64,000 nucleotides of DNA from Nitrospirales bacterium (GCA_031315865.1 JALDRJ010000002.1:2020001-2084000), one strand, 5' to 3'. Numbered from the stretch's first letter, positions 8,671-18,652 are shown. The notes: a model not told the origin generated them from the sequence alone. Program-made: numbers and translations.

Positions 8671-9486
8671 ATGTTCAGTTTTCTTGAAAAAGTCGTGTTG
8701 ATTACAGGCGCTTCAGAGGGGATCGGGCGCGCATTGGCGCTAGCCCTGGCGCCTTTACGGCCTAAGCTGGTGCTGATCGCCAGGAATGAAGAACGTCTTC
8801 AAGAGGTGGCGTCCGAATGTGAACAGTGTGGGGCCGCGACATGTGTCGTACCGGCTGATATCACGGAGGAGCAGGCATGCCGCCAAGTCATCGATCGTGC
8901 CGTTGGAGCCTATGGAGGCGTGGATGTGCTCGTGAATAATGCCGGTATGGCAATGCGGTCGACGTTCGAGGAAACGTCAGATCTTTCGATCTTTGAGTAT
9001 CTCATGAAACTGAATTATTTAAGTGGCGTCTATTGTACAAAGTATGCGTTGCCATACCTGAAAGAAGCCAAAGGCCAAATTGTGGCTATTTCCAGCGTCG
9101 CCGGTCTCACCGGAGTCCCGACGCGAACGGGGTATGCGGCCAGTAAACATGCGATGATCGGGTTTTTTGAATCATTACGGATCGAATTAGCAGAGACGGG
9201 CGTGACGGTCACGATTGTCGCCCCGGATTATGTGCAATCTCAGATTCATGAACGGTCATTTGATGCTCACGGTCATCACATTGGAATCAATCCGGCAAAT
9301 CGTCATACCTATCTCACCGCTGAAGCCTGTGCCGCCATGATCGTCAAAGCCATGGAGAAACGGCAGCGTTTATTGGTGACATCCTGGAGAGGTCGTTTGG
9401 GAAGAATCGTTCGAACGATTCTTCCAACCGTCATCGATGGGATCGCGAAGAAAGCTGTGGAGGAAGAAATGGACAGAAAAAACTAG
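8671..9486 (+). CDS. Short-chain dehydrogenase/reductase (SDR)
   Basis: NAD(P)-dependent oxidoreductase of unknown substrate. The 271-residue protein has the cofactor motif TGASEGIG (residues 12-19), the structural NNAG, and the catalytic Ser in ISSVAG with YAASK (Tyr and Lys). The C-terminal part is basic and hydrophobic (RGRLGRIVRTILPTVIDG), as in the DltE-like/11-beta-hydroxysteroid dehydrogenase-like group that often works on lipids. GGAG six bases before the ATG decides the start. The gene stands alone, closed by a bidirectional terminator. Confidence 0.85.
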   Translation: MFSFLEKVVLITGASEGIGRALALALAPLRPKLVLIARNEERLQEVASECEQCGAATCVVPADITEEQACRQVIDRAVGAYGGVDVLVNNAGMAMRSTFEETSDLSIFEYLMKLNYLSGVYCTKYALPYLKEAKGQIVAISSVAGLTGVPTRTGYAASKHAMIGFFESLRIELAETGVTVTIVAPDYVQSQIHERSFDAHGHHIGINPANRHTYLTAEACAAMIVKAMEKRQRLLVTSWRGRLGRIVRTILPTVIDGIAKKAVEEEMDRKN

Positions 9487-9507
9487 AATAATGTTGAAAG
9501 AAAGGCT

Positions 9508-9550
9508 GCTTGGCTGAAATTTCTGTTGTTCTTTGAGAAATCAGCCAAGC
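9508..9550. terminator. Bidirectional intrinsic terminator
   Basis: Arms gcttggctga (9508-9517) and tcagccaagc (9541-9550), extended by aaatttc/gagaaat pairing, form a hairpin between the convergent SDR and lipoprotein genes. The plus strand continues aaaaacttttattt; on the minus strand pyrimidine-rich CCTTTCTTTC follows. Confidence 0.7.
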
Positions 9551-9586
9551 AAAAACTTTTATTTAACCTAATGATATTGTGTATTT

Positions 9587-9985
9587 CTAGCCTTGGTCGC
9601 CTAGTTTTGTGTGAGCGACACTTTCAAATTTAACTGCTGTTCCCCGTACAGTCGTACACGTAAATGAGTATACATTGAAATAAGGAATGAAGCCATACAG
9701 GCTGCTTTCTGTGCTGACGTTGATCAAGGCGTCCCCACCCGTTTTCTCCAATGCTTTGTCGACGGCGGATGATGTATCCGATTCTCCAAACGGAATAATG
9801 GCTAGGATGAAGTGACGACAAGATTGCCCTTCGGCCGGCCCAAGTTCTTTAAATGTAGTATTTGTTGTCAGCAGTGAGCTCGGGTCAGCTGTGCTCTTGG
9901 TGACAATTCCTAGATTGCCAGTAGTACTACAGCCGGAAAGTGCAAACATACAGAGAATCAGTAGGTAAATAACTTGTCTCATCAC
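9587..9985 (-). CDS. Lipoprotein, function unknown
   Basis: 132 residues. The first 19 are a lipoprotein signal (hydrophobic LLILCMFALSGC with the lipobox LSGC), so the mature protein is anchored through Cys19. The body contains AIIPFGESDTSSAVDKALEKTGGDALINVSTES followed by an aromatic segment; this resembles the TRL-like/DUF families of small lipoproteins in which a short IPFG sequence precedes a beta strand. The assignment to a named family is uncertain. The ribosome site is AAGGAGAACGTG before the ATG. Confidence 0.65.
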   Translation of the reverse strand: MMRQVIYLLILCMFALSGCSTTGNLGIVTKSTADPSSLLTTNTTFKELGPAEGQSCRHFILAIIPFGESDTSSAVDKALEKTGGDALINVSTESSLYGFIPYFNVYSFTCTTVRGTAVKFESVAHTKLGDQG

Positions 9986-10491
9986 GTTCTCCTTTTTTGT
10001 TGAATTAGCTATTTGTTCTACGAACTTCCAACATGAATAATGAAGTTCTCATCGCTTAATCATGGATGAGATGACTGTTGTACCAGAGGTGAAATTAGTG
10101 CGTTAGCAGACTTCTCATGATCGATCTGAGTCTGCGCAGATAAAAAAAACGAAGTCAAGACTTTGAGAGAGTTGATGGTTTTGGCGCAGATACTTGAAGT
10201 TATTCGTCGTCCTTGAAAAAACTTTTCCCAGAGTGTGTGAATGAGGAGAGTGTAGGCAACACTATCACCTTCTCGAATAGTCAGGGCTATTCTTTAGCGC
10301 CTGTGTGTTTTTGGGATTTCAATCGTCTTTGTTAATCAACTGGCGGTTTGATTCCAAGGGAGGATTCCAGGCCAGTCTGACAGTCCATGCACTCTTGGAA
10401 ACTATTAGAAAAACGACTTTCGCAGGAAAGACAAGGTAACGTAGAAAATGAGAAATTCTGCCCAAAGCTTATGCAAGTGAGAGATTCGTAG
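9986..10491. other. Intergenic stretch, nothing recognised
   Basis: About 500 bases, AT-rich, with a short atctg/cagat inverted repeat followed by eight A at 10123-10149. No plausible gene, RNA or repeat family seen. It must contain the lipoprotein promoter. Confidence 0.4.
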
Positions 10492-10923
10492 CTAAGGCCT
10501 TTCTGAGGTCGAGGGGGTCGGCTGGGCTTCTTGCTGAATCACGTAAAAGTCTTTTTGCGTGATGAACTGCCCATTGGCATGTAGTCGAAATTCATAACGA
10601 CCGGGTCCTGGAAGCACGACTGTGGAGATGTTCAGGCCGAAATCATGAGTCTCAAGACGGTTTTTAATTTGAATCGGTGAAATCGCGCCCTTCCCCACCG
10701 TTTGGTTTTTATCCAAGTAGACCAGCTCGATTTCAAATTGATACGCGCCTTCTGCATCGGTCAGGCAGAAATACACGCCCATTTGCGGATGTTGGCAAGG
10801 GAACGTTTTGGCCCACAGATGGGAAAATGCGCCAATGATGCTCTTCTTTCCAGTTAGGCTGTCGATAATGATCGTGTCGCACACGAGAAAAGCTTGGACG
10901 CTGGGTTTGACGATTTCCGACAT
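10492..10923 (-). CDS. DUF6941-like protein
   Basis: Function unknown. The 143-residue protein opens with PSVQAFLVCDTIIIDSLTGKKSIIGAFSHLW, typical of a small family that is predicted to form a beta-sandwich. It continues with VYFCLTDAEGAYQFEIELVYLD and ends GRYEFRLHANGQFITQKDFYV. No signal peptide, so cytoplasmic. The start at 10923 is chosen because GAGG precedes it; a longer frame upstream to 11007 lacks support. It is the last gene of the minus-strand run that begins with TolC. Confidence 0.6.
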   Translation of the reverse strand: MSEIVKPSVQAFLVCDTIIIDSLTGKKSIIGAFSHLWAKTFPCQHPQMGVYFCLTDAEGAYQFEIELVYLDKNQTVGKGAISPIQIKNRLETHDFGLNISTVVLPGPGRYEFRLHANGQFITQKDFYVIQQEAQPTPSTSERP

Positions 10924-11050
10924 AGGTGCCTCGGGTGTCAGGTTGGAGATGGTTACGTCACGAAGAAAGTCGTACCATACAATGGAGAACCTCTGTTTGT
11001 CAGTCACACCTTTGCTTTAAACGTCGAAGCCGTTCATCGCGAGGGACGAA

Positions 11051-11803
11051 TCATGTAAGGGCTGCTTTGATCAAACTGTATAAGACGATGACTTCGACTG
11101 CGTGCGCCGTGATGACGCTGTACAGATTCCTGGACTGGACCCACATCCATCCCCAGACCAGCCCGTCCCATACGGCAATCCAGTGGAGGTGTTGAAAGGT
11201 GGCGACCATAAAGGGATCAAAGGCAAAAACGAGTGCGGAAAGAAGAATGGCGAGTAGAGGAGTGAAGGGTTTCCTTTTGCCATGGATTGTCCGAGAATGC
11301 CGTTGAAGGCTTGCCAGGCTAGTTATGAGTCGTCCGAGCAGAAAACCACGAAAATTCAATTCAACAGCGATGGCGATGATGACAATGGTCCAGGGGACCA
11401 TCATCCATACGGGAGCTTGCGCATGTGGAGTATTCGTCAGGAACGTAATGTCTTTTCCCAAGAAGGGAACGAGATAGAGGATGATCCCCGTATTGGCGAG
11501 ACCTAAGGTGAGCCCCACGAGACTTCCCATCCCAATTCCCTCCACAAGTTGATTCCTGCGCAGACCGATTCGTGTTGACACATGATCGTTTACGCAGGCC
11601 CAAATCGCGAATCCCAGATAGGCCAATAATTGTGGCATGAACTGTACGAGCGTTCGTTGCTGCTGAGCGTCGGGGAGAAGGTAGAAGGCGACGGTGCCAA
11701 AAAGTGGCAGCAGCACAAGACTTGTCCCCTTTTCTGCTTGGAGCTCTTCAGTCTGATCGTGATGATCATGGGGCCAGGCGAATGGAGATGAAGAATGCCG
11801 CAT
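11051..11803 (-). CDS. CPBP-family membrane protein, incomplete active site
   Basis: Integral membrane protein with about seven hydrophobic segments, resembling the CPBP (CAAX protease and bacteriocin-processing) family. The EExxxRG motif of active members appears as VELNFRG: the first glutamate is replaced by valine, while the second glutamate and arginine remain. A later FDPF and HAVEV match the positions of the family's other motifs. It lies 24 bases after the MacB-type permease and in the same run of genes. A GTG start at 11818 is an alternative. It may be a non-proteolytic member. Confidence 0.6.
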   Translation of the reverse strand: MRHSSSPFAWPHDHHDQTEELQAEKGTSLVLLPLFGTVAFYLLPDAQQQRTLVQFMPQLLAYLGFAIWACVNDHVSTRIGLRRNQLVEGIGMGSLVGLTLGLANTGIILYLVPFLGKDITFLTNTPHAQAPVWMMVPWTIVIIAIAVELNFRGFLLGRLITSLASLQRHSRTIHGKRKPFTPLLAILLSALVFAFDPFMVATFQHLHWIAVWDGLVWGWMWVQSRNLYSVITAHAVEVIVLYSLIKAALT

Positions 11804-11827
11804 AGCCACACGCGTCACACGGTTGAA

Positions 11828-13051
11828 CTATTGGTAGCGAAGGGCTTCAGCCGGGTCTAGCTTCGAGGCTTTGATGGCGGGATAGAGTCCGAAAAACACG
11901 CCGACGATCATCGCGAATGAAAAGGCGATTACGATGGCCGACGGCCGAATCACGGCCCCCCAATCACCACCGCCCGGCATCGCTTGAGCCACGAAATCCC
12001 CGAATCCATACGCGGCGATGATGCCCATAAGGACACCGATCAGTCCGCCAACCAAGCTGATCGTGATCGATTCAATGAGGAATTGAAGCAGAATATCTTG
12101 ACGGCGGGCTCCGATGGCTTTGCGCAAGCCAATCTCTCGAGTGCGTTCGGTCACCGTGACGAGCATGATATTCATGATGCCGATGCCGCCCACGACCAGG
12201 GCCACGACGGCGATACCGCCGAGCACGATACGAAAGGTCCAGATGGTACGATCCACTGCATCGAGAAAATCGCCTTGGTTACGAACTTGTACGTCGTCCA
12301 CGCCATCGTGGCGTTGAATTAAAAACGCATGGAGTTGTTCCATGGTTTGATCCATGCGATCTCGATCCGGTACGTGAACGATCATCGAACGCAAGGCATC
12401 CGTTCCTTGAAACCGGCGCAGGGCTGTGGTGACCGGGATAAAAATCATTTCGTCATAATTCGAGCCGTAGATGATTCCCTTGGGCTGCATGACGCCGATG
12501 ACCATGAATCGCTGATCTCCGATATTGACTTCTTTCCCAATTGCGGACTCACTGCCGAACAGGCGTTCGGCGACTTCTTTTCCTAAGGTGACCACACGCT
12601 TCCATTCGGCGATGTCTGCTTGCTGTAAAAAGCGTCCTTGCTCCGCTTGAAAATTCCTTGCCATGGAAAACTCGGGAGAAGTTCCAGTGACTTCTCCGCT
12701 AAAATGGCGATCTCCTGCCTTGAGCTGCTGTTCGAGAAAGACGCGAGGGACGACGTGCAGATGCGGAAATTTGGCTTGAATCGCGATCGCATCGTCATAG
12801 TGTAATCCTGTCGAGCGTCCTTTGAATAATCGCTGTTCTTCTACGGTGAGGGATTTTTGCCAGACGAATAATAAATTCGTCCCGAGCCGTTCGATAGAGC
12901 TGACGAGCCAGAGTTGCCCGCCTTCTACGATGGCAATCATGGCTATAACGGAGGCTACGCCGATAATGACTCCGAGCATGGTGAGGGCTGAACGCAGTGC
13001 GTTGGCCGACAAATTCTTGAAGGCATCTAAGATGATTGAGCCGAGAATCAT
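11828..13051 (-). CDS. MacB/FtsX-type ABC transporter permease
   Basis: Inner-membrane permease of a tripartite efflux or lipoprotein-type transporter. The 407 residues follow the MacB permease plan: a first membrane helix (ALTMLGVIIGVASVIAMIAIVEGG), a large periplasmic domain (about 45-280), then three helices containing the signature GIGIMNIMLVTVTERTREIGLRKAIGA. Unlike true MacB, the ATPase is a separate protein encoded just upstream. Together with the adaptor and TolC genes it makes a complete export system. The substrate cannot be told. Confidence 0.85.
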   Translation of the reverse strand: MILGSIILDAFKNLSANALRSALTMLGVIIGVASVIAMIAIVEGGQLWLVSSIERLGTNLLFVWQKSLTVEEQRLFKGRSTGLHYDDAIAIQAKFPHLHVVPRVFLEQQLKAGDRHFSGEVTGTSPEFSMARNFQAEQGRFLQQADIAEWKRVVTLGKEVAERLFGSESAIGKEVNIGDQRFMVIGVMQPKGIIYGSNYDEMIFIPVTTALRRFQGTDALRSMIVHVPDRDRMDQTMEQLHAFLIQRHDGVDDVQVRNQGDFLDAVDRTIWTFRIVLGGIAVVALVVGGIGIMNIMLVTVTERTREIGLRKAIGARRQDILLQFLIESITISLVGGLIGVLMGIIAAYGFGDFVAQAMPGGGDWGAVIRPSAIVIAFSFAMIVGVFFGLYPAIKASKLDPAEALRYQ

Positions 13052-13064
13052 CGTCTTCTGTCGA

Positions 13065-13775
13065 TCACGCCATGACCTGGTTTGCCGCTCTGAGACGTTC
13101 GTCGGATGATACTTTGCCGTCCGTTAAACTGATGCGACGTTCGGCCTGTGCGGCAATGTCTCGATCGTGGGTAATCATGATAATGGTTTGACCCTGTTGA
13201 TGCAGGTCATGAAACATGGAGAGAATATCCTGCCCTGATTGGCTATCAAGATTGCCCGTTGGTTCATCGGCGAGGACGATGGCAGGCCGGTTAGCCAATG
13301 CCCTGGCGATAGCGACGCGCTGCTGTTGCCCGCCGGAGAGTTGATTCGTGAAATGGTGGGTGCGGTTCTCAAGGCCGACGCGGGTCAGCAGATCCAGAGC
13401 GCGCTGGCGTTGAGCTTCTCGTGAATGACCGGCATACAGCAGCGGGAGTTGGACATTTTCCAACGCGGTCTTTCGCGGAAGAAGATGGAAGGTCTGGAAG
13501 ATAAACCCGATCTTTTGATTTCTGATTATCGTGAGCGCATGATCCGAGAGAGAGGTGATCCGCTCTCCGTCGAGCCGGTAGTCGCCGGAGGAGGGACGGT
13601 TCAGGCAGCCGAGAATGTCGAGCAACGTCGTTTTGCCACTCCCCGATTGGCCGACAATGCAGACGAATTCTCCGCGTTCGATGGAAAAATTTACATCGGT
13701 TAAGGCGGGAACCGCGATTTCTCCGGCCTGATACACTTTGCTGATATGCTCTAACTCGATCAGCGGTGGAGCCAT
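13065..13775 (-). CDS. ABC transporter ATPase, MacB/LolD type
   Basis: Cytoplasmic ATPase that drives the adjacent permease by the mechanotransmission seen in MacB/LolCDE systems. In 236 residues it has Walker [10 protein letters not shown] (about 42-50), Q-loop FQTFHLLP, signature [15 protein letters not shown], Walker [13 protein letters not shown] and switch histidine in ITHDRD. The stop lies 13 bases before the permease start and the gene begins 3 bases after the adaptor gene, so the three are one operon. Confidence 0.9.
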   Translation of the reverse strand: MAPPLIELEHISKVYQAGEIAVPALTDVNFSIERGEFVCIVGQSGSGKTTLLDILGCLNRPSSGDYRLDGERITSLSDHALTIIRNQKIGFIFQTFHLLPRKTALENVQLPLLYAGHSREAQRQRALDLLTRVGLENRTHHFTNQLSGGQQQRVAIARALANRPAIVLADEPTGNLDSQSGQDILSMFHDLHQQGQTIIMITHDRDIAAQAERRISLTDGKVSSDERLRAANQVMA

Positions 13776-13778
13776 GGG

Positions 13779-14921
13779 TTATCGTCTTGAGCGTTCGGTG
13801 CGTTTGAATGTTGGGATGACGACTTCATCGCCTTCCTCGAGTCCTTCTGCGATCACGGCTTGCGACGCTGTGCGAAATGCGACTCGAACTTTCCGTTCGG
13901 TGATCTGGCCGTTTTCCATGATGTCCACGATATCATCGCCATGTTCGGCCTTGAGAGATTCAAGAGGGACGGTCAGAACGTTATTCAGCGATTCGGTGAT
14001 GATGTCGATGTTGGCCGTCAGCATCGGGCGCAATTCAGGGCTTGGCCGATCGATGGTGATGGTCACTTCATAGGTGACGATGTTTTCTTCCTTCACGCCT
14101 TGAGTGGAAATATGCGTGACCGTACCTTCAAACTGTTCTTGTAGTAACGCATCTAGGCGAATGTTTACGCGTTGACCGACTTTGACCCGCGCGATGCCGA
14201 CTTCATTGATCTTGGCCACCACGACCATGTGATGTAAATCCGCGACACGCATGAGGACGGTTCCTCCCCCGACCGTGGCTGTTCCCGAGGTGATGATCTC
14301 GCCGGGCTGGACGAGCACTTCGAGGATCGTCCCGGATATCGGGGATTTGAGCTGAAATTCTTCGGGCCGGTTCGGTGAGAGCCGTTTGGTGAGATAACGT
14401 TGATACAGGGTTTGATTGCCGCCAAGGGCAAGCAGTAATTGACGTTCGGCTAATTCCAGCCGGACAAGAGCGCGGCGATGTTCCTGTCCCGCGAACTCCA
14501 GCTCTTTTTTTGCGATGAATCCCTTCTTGAATAGGGCCTGCGTTCGGACCAGTTCCAGCCTGGCCTTCTCGACGCTGATTCGTTCTTCTTGAATGGATGC
14601 ACGAAGTTGGGCGGCTTGCCGTGCTTCTCGTGGTTCTTGCCTGATGACGGCGAGCAACTGGCCGGCCGCCACCTGTCGCCCGGCCGTCACGGAAAGCCGG
14701 GAAATTTCCCCGGAAAATTGCGACTTGATTTCGACTGTTTGTGACGGCTGAATGGTGCCGGTTTCGGAGACATGGGTCTGGATCGAACCTCGTGTGACGG
14801 AGACAAGCTTGACCGCTTCATCCTGTGTGTTTGGCTTACCGGAAAGTGGATCAAGAAACCAGACTACCCCGCCAATGACGAGGATTGACGAGGCTAGACT
14901 CATGATCGTCCAACGCTTCAT
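13779..14921 (-). CDS. Periplasmic adaptor (HlyD/MacA family)
   Basis: Membrane-fusion protein that bridges the inner-membrane permease and the TolC channel. It has 380 residues: one N-terminal membrane helix (SLASSILVIGGVVWFL), a split lipoyl/barrel-sandwich domain (GTIQPSQTVEIKSQFSGEI ... LKSPISGTILEVLVQPGE), an alpha-helical hairpin between (about 95-165, rich in Glu, Arg and Leu) and a beta-barrel (VVAKINEVGIARVKVGQ). The order matches MacA. It is the first gene after a 190-base gap from tolC. Confidence 0.88.
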   Translation of the reverse strand: MKRWTIMSLASSILVIGGVVWFLDPLSGKPNTQDEAVKLVSVTRGSIQTHVSETGTIQPSQTVEIKSQFSGEISRLSVTAGRQVAAGQLLAVIRQEPREARQAAQLRASIQEERISVEKARLELVRTQALFKKGFIAKKELEFAGQEHRRALVRLELAERQLLLALGGNQTLYQRYLTKRLSPNRPEEFQLKSPISGTILEVLVQPGEIITSGTATVGGGTVLMRVADLHHMVVVAKINEVGIARVKVGQRVNIRLDALLQEQFEGTVTHISTQGVKEENIVTYEVTITIDRPSPELRPMLTANIDIITESLNNVLTVPLESLKAEHGDDIVDIMENGQITERKVRVAFRTASQAVIAEGLEEGDEVVIPTFKRTERSRR

Positions 14922-15110
14922 GGAGGAAATGATAGAGCGGTTTTGTGACTCTTACGTCCGATGAATTAACGGCAATGGAATAGTGATACCCTATCATAAC
15001 AGGCGGAAAAGACTTGAGGGAATGGATCGTGTGCTGAATGAAGAATGTTGTGTGGGGCATGAGGCCTACGTCGAGCTCTGTACAGAATGATACGGTAACG
15101 ATTCTGCGTT

Positions 15111-16670
15111 CTATTGGAGGACGATGTGGTAGTCTTCCAACGCTGTTGCCGTCATACGTCGAAGGTTTGACAGCGATTGATTGTAATCGATGATCGCACG
15201 TTGTTCATTCCCGCGCGCAATGGCCAAGTCTCGTTGAAACTCAAGGACGACTCGCGTGGTGCTGAGGCCTAGTTGCAGTCGTTCCTGCTCGGCATGAAGC
15301 TGTTTTTCAGCGAGTTCACGAGCGGTTCGGGTGGTTTGGATTCGCTTGAAATCGGTGCGTACGCGGCGGACGGCTTCCTTGGTGTCAATGATGACCTGGT
15401 GGCGGATGCGTTGCAACGTGGCTTTGGCTTGATTTGTTTCCAAGACTCGCCGATTGTACTGACTTTGGGCCGACCGATTTCCTAGAGGATAACTCAGGAT
15501 AAGACCGCCTCCAAAGTTATAAAAATCCCGGCTGGTGGTCCGATCCAGGGTATCTCCCGGGTTTTTCCCTAGACCGCTCAACCCGACATTTCCCTCGAAG
15601 GCAAGGCTTGGGAGCAGCTGATTCTTGGCTAAGTTTGTGTTGAGTGTTCCCGTTTCGATATTCTTTTGAGCTTGAAGTATTTCCGGGCGTTTTTGAAGCG
15701 CCAGCTCAAGCTCGTGGCGTAACGTTTGGGTGCGGGCTTTCTGCGTCGGTCTATCGGTGGCAATGACGGTGATCTCTTCCTGTAAGGTTTCTTCGGAAGG
15801 GCTGAAGAGACGATAGAGTTGATCTTCCTGGTCGTGTACGGCCTTTTGCGCGATTAAGACTTCTTCGACTCGACTCGCGACTCCTGCTTGCGCTTGCAAC
15901 ACTTCCACCTCGGCCATGACTCCAGCCGAGACCTTTGCCCGGTTTGCCGCGAACAACTCTTTGGCAGCCTTCAGCGTGGATTTGGCGACCTTCAGGTTTT
16001 GTCGCGAAAAAACCAATTCCCAATACGCGTGCTCCACGTCTTTGATCACGTTGAGGACTTGATCGACGAAAACATACTGTTCGGTCGTGGCGGCGTTCCG
16101 CGCGATATGAATTTGGGTGGTATTCACGTCGACGCCAAAATTACGAAGCAACGGTTGGCTCAAGTTTAAGGAGAGCGTATTGGTATAAGAGGGATTGAAG
16201 AGAAAGCTTGTTTGACCCGCAACGGAGTTTCTATTCGTGTCGAAGTGTAGGTCAAGGTTCCCGCCAGAGTATAATTTTTGAGTTAACCCGAGCCTCACAT
16301 TCATATTGTTTTGATCGATTTTGTCCGGCTCCGACCCCAGTGTTGTGCCGCCGAGTCCGAAGATGGGTCGATTGAGTGGTGTCACGCTTCGATCATAGTT
16401 GGTTGACAGTTCGACGGTCGGATCGAATTGCGCGAGTTCCAAGACAATGTCGGTGAGGCGGGCATCTCGTGTTTGTCGACTGATCGTGATATCAAGATTC
16501 TCTTCGAGCGCGCGGAGGACGGCCTCTTGAAGCGTCAAGGTTTCAAGTGGCTCGGGGTCTATAAGGTTTGTGAGTTGGGAAGAGGTCGTCGATGTCTGTG
16601 CAAACGTAAAAGCGGCAGAAGAAAAAACCATGAACAGACTGAGAAGGCTGTTGCAGAAAAGTTGTCGCAT
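15111..16670 (-). CDS. TolC-family outer-membrane efflux protein
   Basis: Outer-membrane channel of the efflux system. 519 residues from the ATG at 16670, chosen because GAGG precedes it and a signal peptide follows (LFCNSLLSLFMVFSSAAFTFA). It has the repeated TolC architecture: LTLQEAVLRALEENLDI near residue 47, NLSQPLLRNFG, and long amphipathic helices with VLQAQAGVASRVEEVL and a second copy near the C-terminus (ARELAEKQLHAEQERLQLGL). It probably starts the efflux operon. Confidence 0.88.
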   Translation of the reverse strand: MRQLFCNSLLSLFMVFSSAAFTFAQTSTTSSQLTNLIDPEPLETLTLQEAVLRALEENLDITISRQTRDARLTDIVLELAQFDPTVELSTNYDRSVTPLNRPIFGLGGTTLGSEPDKIDQNNMNVRLGLTQKLYSGGNLDLHFDTNRNSVAGQTSFLFNPSYTNTLSLNLSQPLLRNFGVDVNTTQIHIARNAATTEQYVFVDQVLNVIKDVEHAYWELVFSRQNLKVAKSTLKAAKELFAANRAKVSAGVMAEVEVLQAQAGVASRVEEVLIAQKAVHDQEDQLYRLFSPSEETLQEEITVIATDRPTQKARTQTLRHELELALQKRPEILQAQKNIETGTLNTNLAKNQLLPSLAFEGNVGLSGLGKNPGDTLDRTTSRDFYNFGGGLILSYPLGNRSAQSQYNRRVLETNQAKATLQRIRHQVIIDTKEAVRRVRTDFKRIQTTRTARELAEKQLHAEQERLQLGLSTTRVVLEFQRDLAIARGNEQRAIIDYNQSLSNLRRMTATALEDYHIVLQ

Positions 16671-17039
16671 GCTGATCCTCGCTGATCTATAGATCGTGGT
16701 GGCGCGACAGGCTCGTCCATGCATGAGTGTCGTCACGCTCAACATACCGAAAGCATGGAATCTTTGTATTGATTAGGTTTGGTTCAGGCTATCAAAGTCA
16801 TTGAAGGCTCTGCAAACATCGAATGAACCATTTCATCCTTCACGTTGAGACGGCGCGTGAAATAACTAGTAAAAATACTACTCTTCATCCCAGCAAGCTA
16901 TTGTCCTGATGCAGGCAGCGGACTGTCGAGAATAAGTACTTGTGGACAAGACCGGTAAATTCGTAAAATCGGGAAAGATCACCCATCGCAATGAGCGATG
17001 TATTCCATCATCCATTCGTTATTCTATAGAGGGAGTTGT
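16671..17039. other. Divergent promoter region
   Basis: About 370 bases between the divergent tolC and exported-protein genes. AT-rich segments near 16860-16890 (with actagt and taaaaatacta) could hold promoters, but I cannot assign a -35/-10 pair with confidence. No RNA gene seen. Confidence 0.35.
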
Positions 17040-17873
17040 ATGAGCGTGTTGGATAAGATGCATACAAGGTGTTTGGCAACTGACGGATGTTTTCTGTCCG
17101 TATCAATAAAGCGGCGGATCCTTGGATTCCATACTATTGGATTGGCCACCGTTTTTATTTTTCTCTCTGTCGTGACCGGTGTGTGGGCGAATGCGAATGA
17201 TGAGCCGCAAGAGCTTCCCAAACCCCAAATACGTACGACCCCTCCGCTGTATAAAGAATGGCGCTTTGATAAAGATGCGTTGGGTGCCCATCCTGTGGGA
17301 TTCCAGAGTGGGGCGGTCAATGGACAGGCTGATGGACAATGGGTCGTTACCGAGGAGGCGACGGCTCCGACCAAATCTCAGGCAGTGCTTCAGCAGGCCG
17401 ATTGTTCAGACGACTCGTGTTATTCCATTTTACTTGGCGATGAGACCGATGTGGCTTATGTTGATGTGTCAGTCCGGCTCAAGCTTCCCACGAGCGATAC
17501 GATGGGAAAGGCGGGTATTGTCCTTGGCGCGAAAGATGAGAAAAATTTTTATGCGGCTGTGGTGACCCCGGACACGAAAACCATCGAAGCGTTCATCGTT
17601 CGCGATGGAAAAGCCACGTCATTCGGCAAGGCGCAAATCAAGCATGCGAAACAAGATTGGCATCATCTGCGAGTACAGCGAAGTCCGATGATGAGTCACG
17701 ACCTCTTCAACGTGTATTTTGATCAGCATATGTTGTTGTCGCTCTCAGACTCGACATTCAAGGAAGGAAAGGTTGGATTGATTACCTGGGGAAAAGGCGA
17801 CTATAGCTTCGATAATCTTCGAGCTATTGAATACGTGACGAATCTTCCCCTCTCCCGGCCACCGGCCTATTAG
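17040..17873 (+). CDS. Exported protein with concanavalin-like (LamG/DUF1080-type) domain
   Basis: 277 residues. After a basic start comes a long hydrophobic segment (IGLATVFIFLSVVTGVWA) that acts as signal or anchor. The mature part (EWRFDKDALGAHPVGF, then VDVSVRLKLPTSDTMGKAGIVLGAKDEKNFYAAVV, and WHHLRVQRSP...FNVYFDQHMLLSLSD...GKVGLITWGKGDYSFDNLRA) follows the jelly-roll pattern of sugar-binding concanavalin-like domains. No catalytic residues can be named. The start is set by GGGAGTTGT before ATG at 17040. Confidence 0.6.
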   Translation: MSVLDKMHTRCLATDGCFLSVSIKRRILGFHTIGLATVFIFLSVVTGVWANANDEPQELPKPQIRTTPPLYKEWRFDKDALGAHPVGFQSGAVNGQADGQWVVTEEATAPTKSQAVLQQADCSDDSCYSILLGDETDVAYVDVSVRLKLPTSDTMGKAGIVLGAKDEKNFYAAVVTPDTKTIEAFIVRDGKATSFGKAQIKHAKQDWHHLRVQRSPMMSHDLFNVYFDQHMLLSLSDSTFKEGKVGLITWGKGDYSFDNLRAIEYVTNLPLSRPPAY

Positions 17874-17968
17874 TCTTTTCCTGAAAGCTCTATGCTCGAG
17901 TCAGGCACAGGATAGAGGATGAACCACATGGCATCATCCTTTATCCCAACCTTGTGTTGAGGGAATGA

Positions 17969-18643
17969 TCAGGGTGATACACTTTCCCTGGCCTGAAGCG
18001 CGTAGATGTATCCAGTTTTCCCACCGCCCGAGCGTTTTCTCAGTGCCTCGTTCAACGGACAGGGTTGCACAGACATGGCGAAATGTTCCTGGAAGTGAAC
18101 CTCGATCGTATTCAAACCAAGTCGATTGGGATCGCAAAAAAAGGCCTTTCCGTCAGATTTGAGGGTGGAGCGGAGGACGTTCGATATTCCTGGCAAGTTT
18201 TTGGTGTCATAAAATACTTCGCTACCCATGACGATGTCGTACTTCCGAGGCATGGAGATTGAAGAAGACCAATCTAACGTGTGTGTATCAAACTGTCGAA
18301 TCTGATTTATCCTGCATGTTTCTTTCACGCCTTCTAAAACGACCGGGACCATGTCGGAAAACGTGGTGAAGGCCCCCAACTGAGCAGCCACGACTCCCGC
18401 AAGGCCAACTCCGCAGCCGATTTCCAGGACGTGTTTTCCCGTCAAGTTTCCTGGAAAGTGCTCGTGAATGAGATATTCAGCCAGGGCGAGCTCGGATGGC
18501 CAGAGGCGGTCCCAATAGGCCCAGCCCAGAGATTCATCGTCACGTTGCTCCAATGGTGTTTCGTCGCCGATGTCTCGTTTGGTCTTAACGACGACCTGGA
18601 TATCTCCAAGGCGAGGCAATGAAAAGGTTCTGATGCGACTCAA
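17969..18643 (-). CDS. SAM-dependent methyltransferase
   Basis: Class I methyltransferase of 224 residues, most like the METTL/methyltransferase-16 group that methylates protein lysines or arginines. Motif I is VLEIGCGVGLAGVVAAQLGA (about 70-90), post I FSDMVPVVLEGVKETC, and motif IV YDIVMGSEVFYD. An N-terminal WAYWDRLWPSELALAEYL element is typical of this group. FFCDPNRLG replaces the usual late motif. The substrate is unknown. It is followed in the same direction of reading by no close partner; upstream lies a small hypothetical gene 9 bases away, so the two probably share a transcript. Confidence 0.8.
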   Translation of the reverse strand: MSRIRTFSLPRLGDIQVVVKTKRDIGDETPLEQRDDESLGWAYWDRLWPSELALAEYLIHEHFPGNLTGKHVLEIGCGVGLAGVVAAQLGAFTTFSDMVPVVLEGVKETCRINQIRQFDTHTLDWSSSISMPRKYDIVMGSEVFYDTKNLPGISNVLRSTLKSDGKAFFCDPNRLGLNTIEVHFQEHFAMSVQPCPLNEALRKRSGGGKTGYIYALQARESVSP

Positions 18644-18652
18644 TGAACAGGC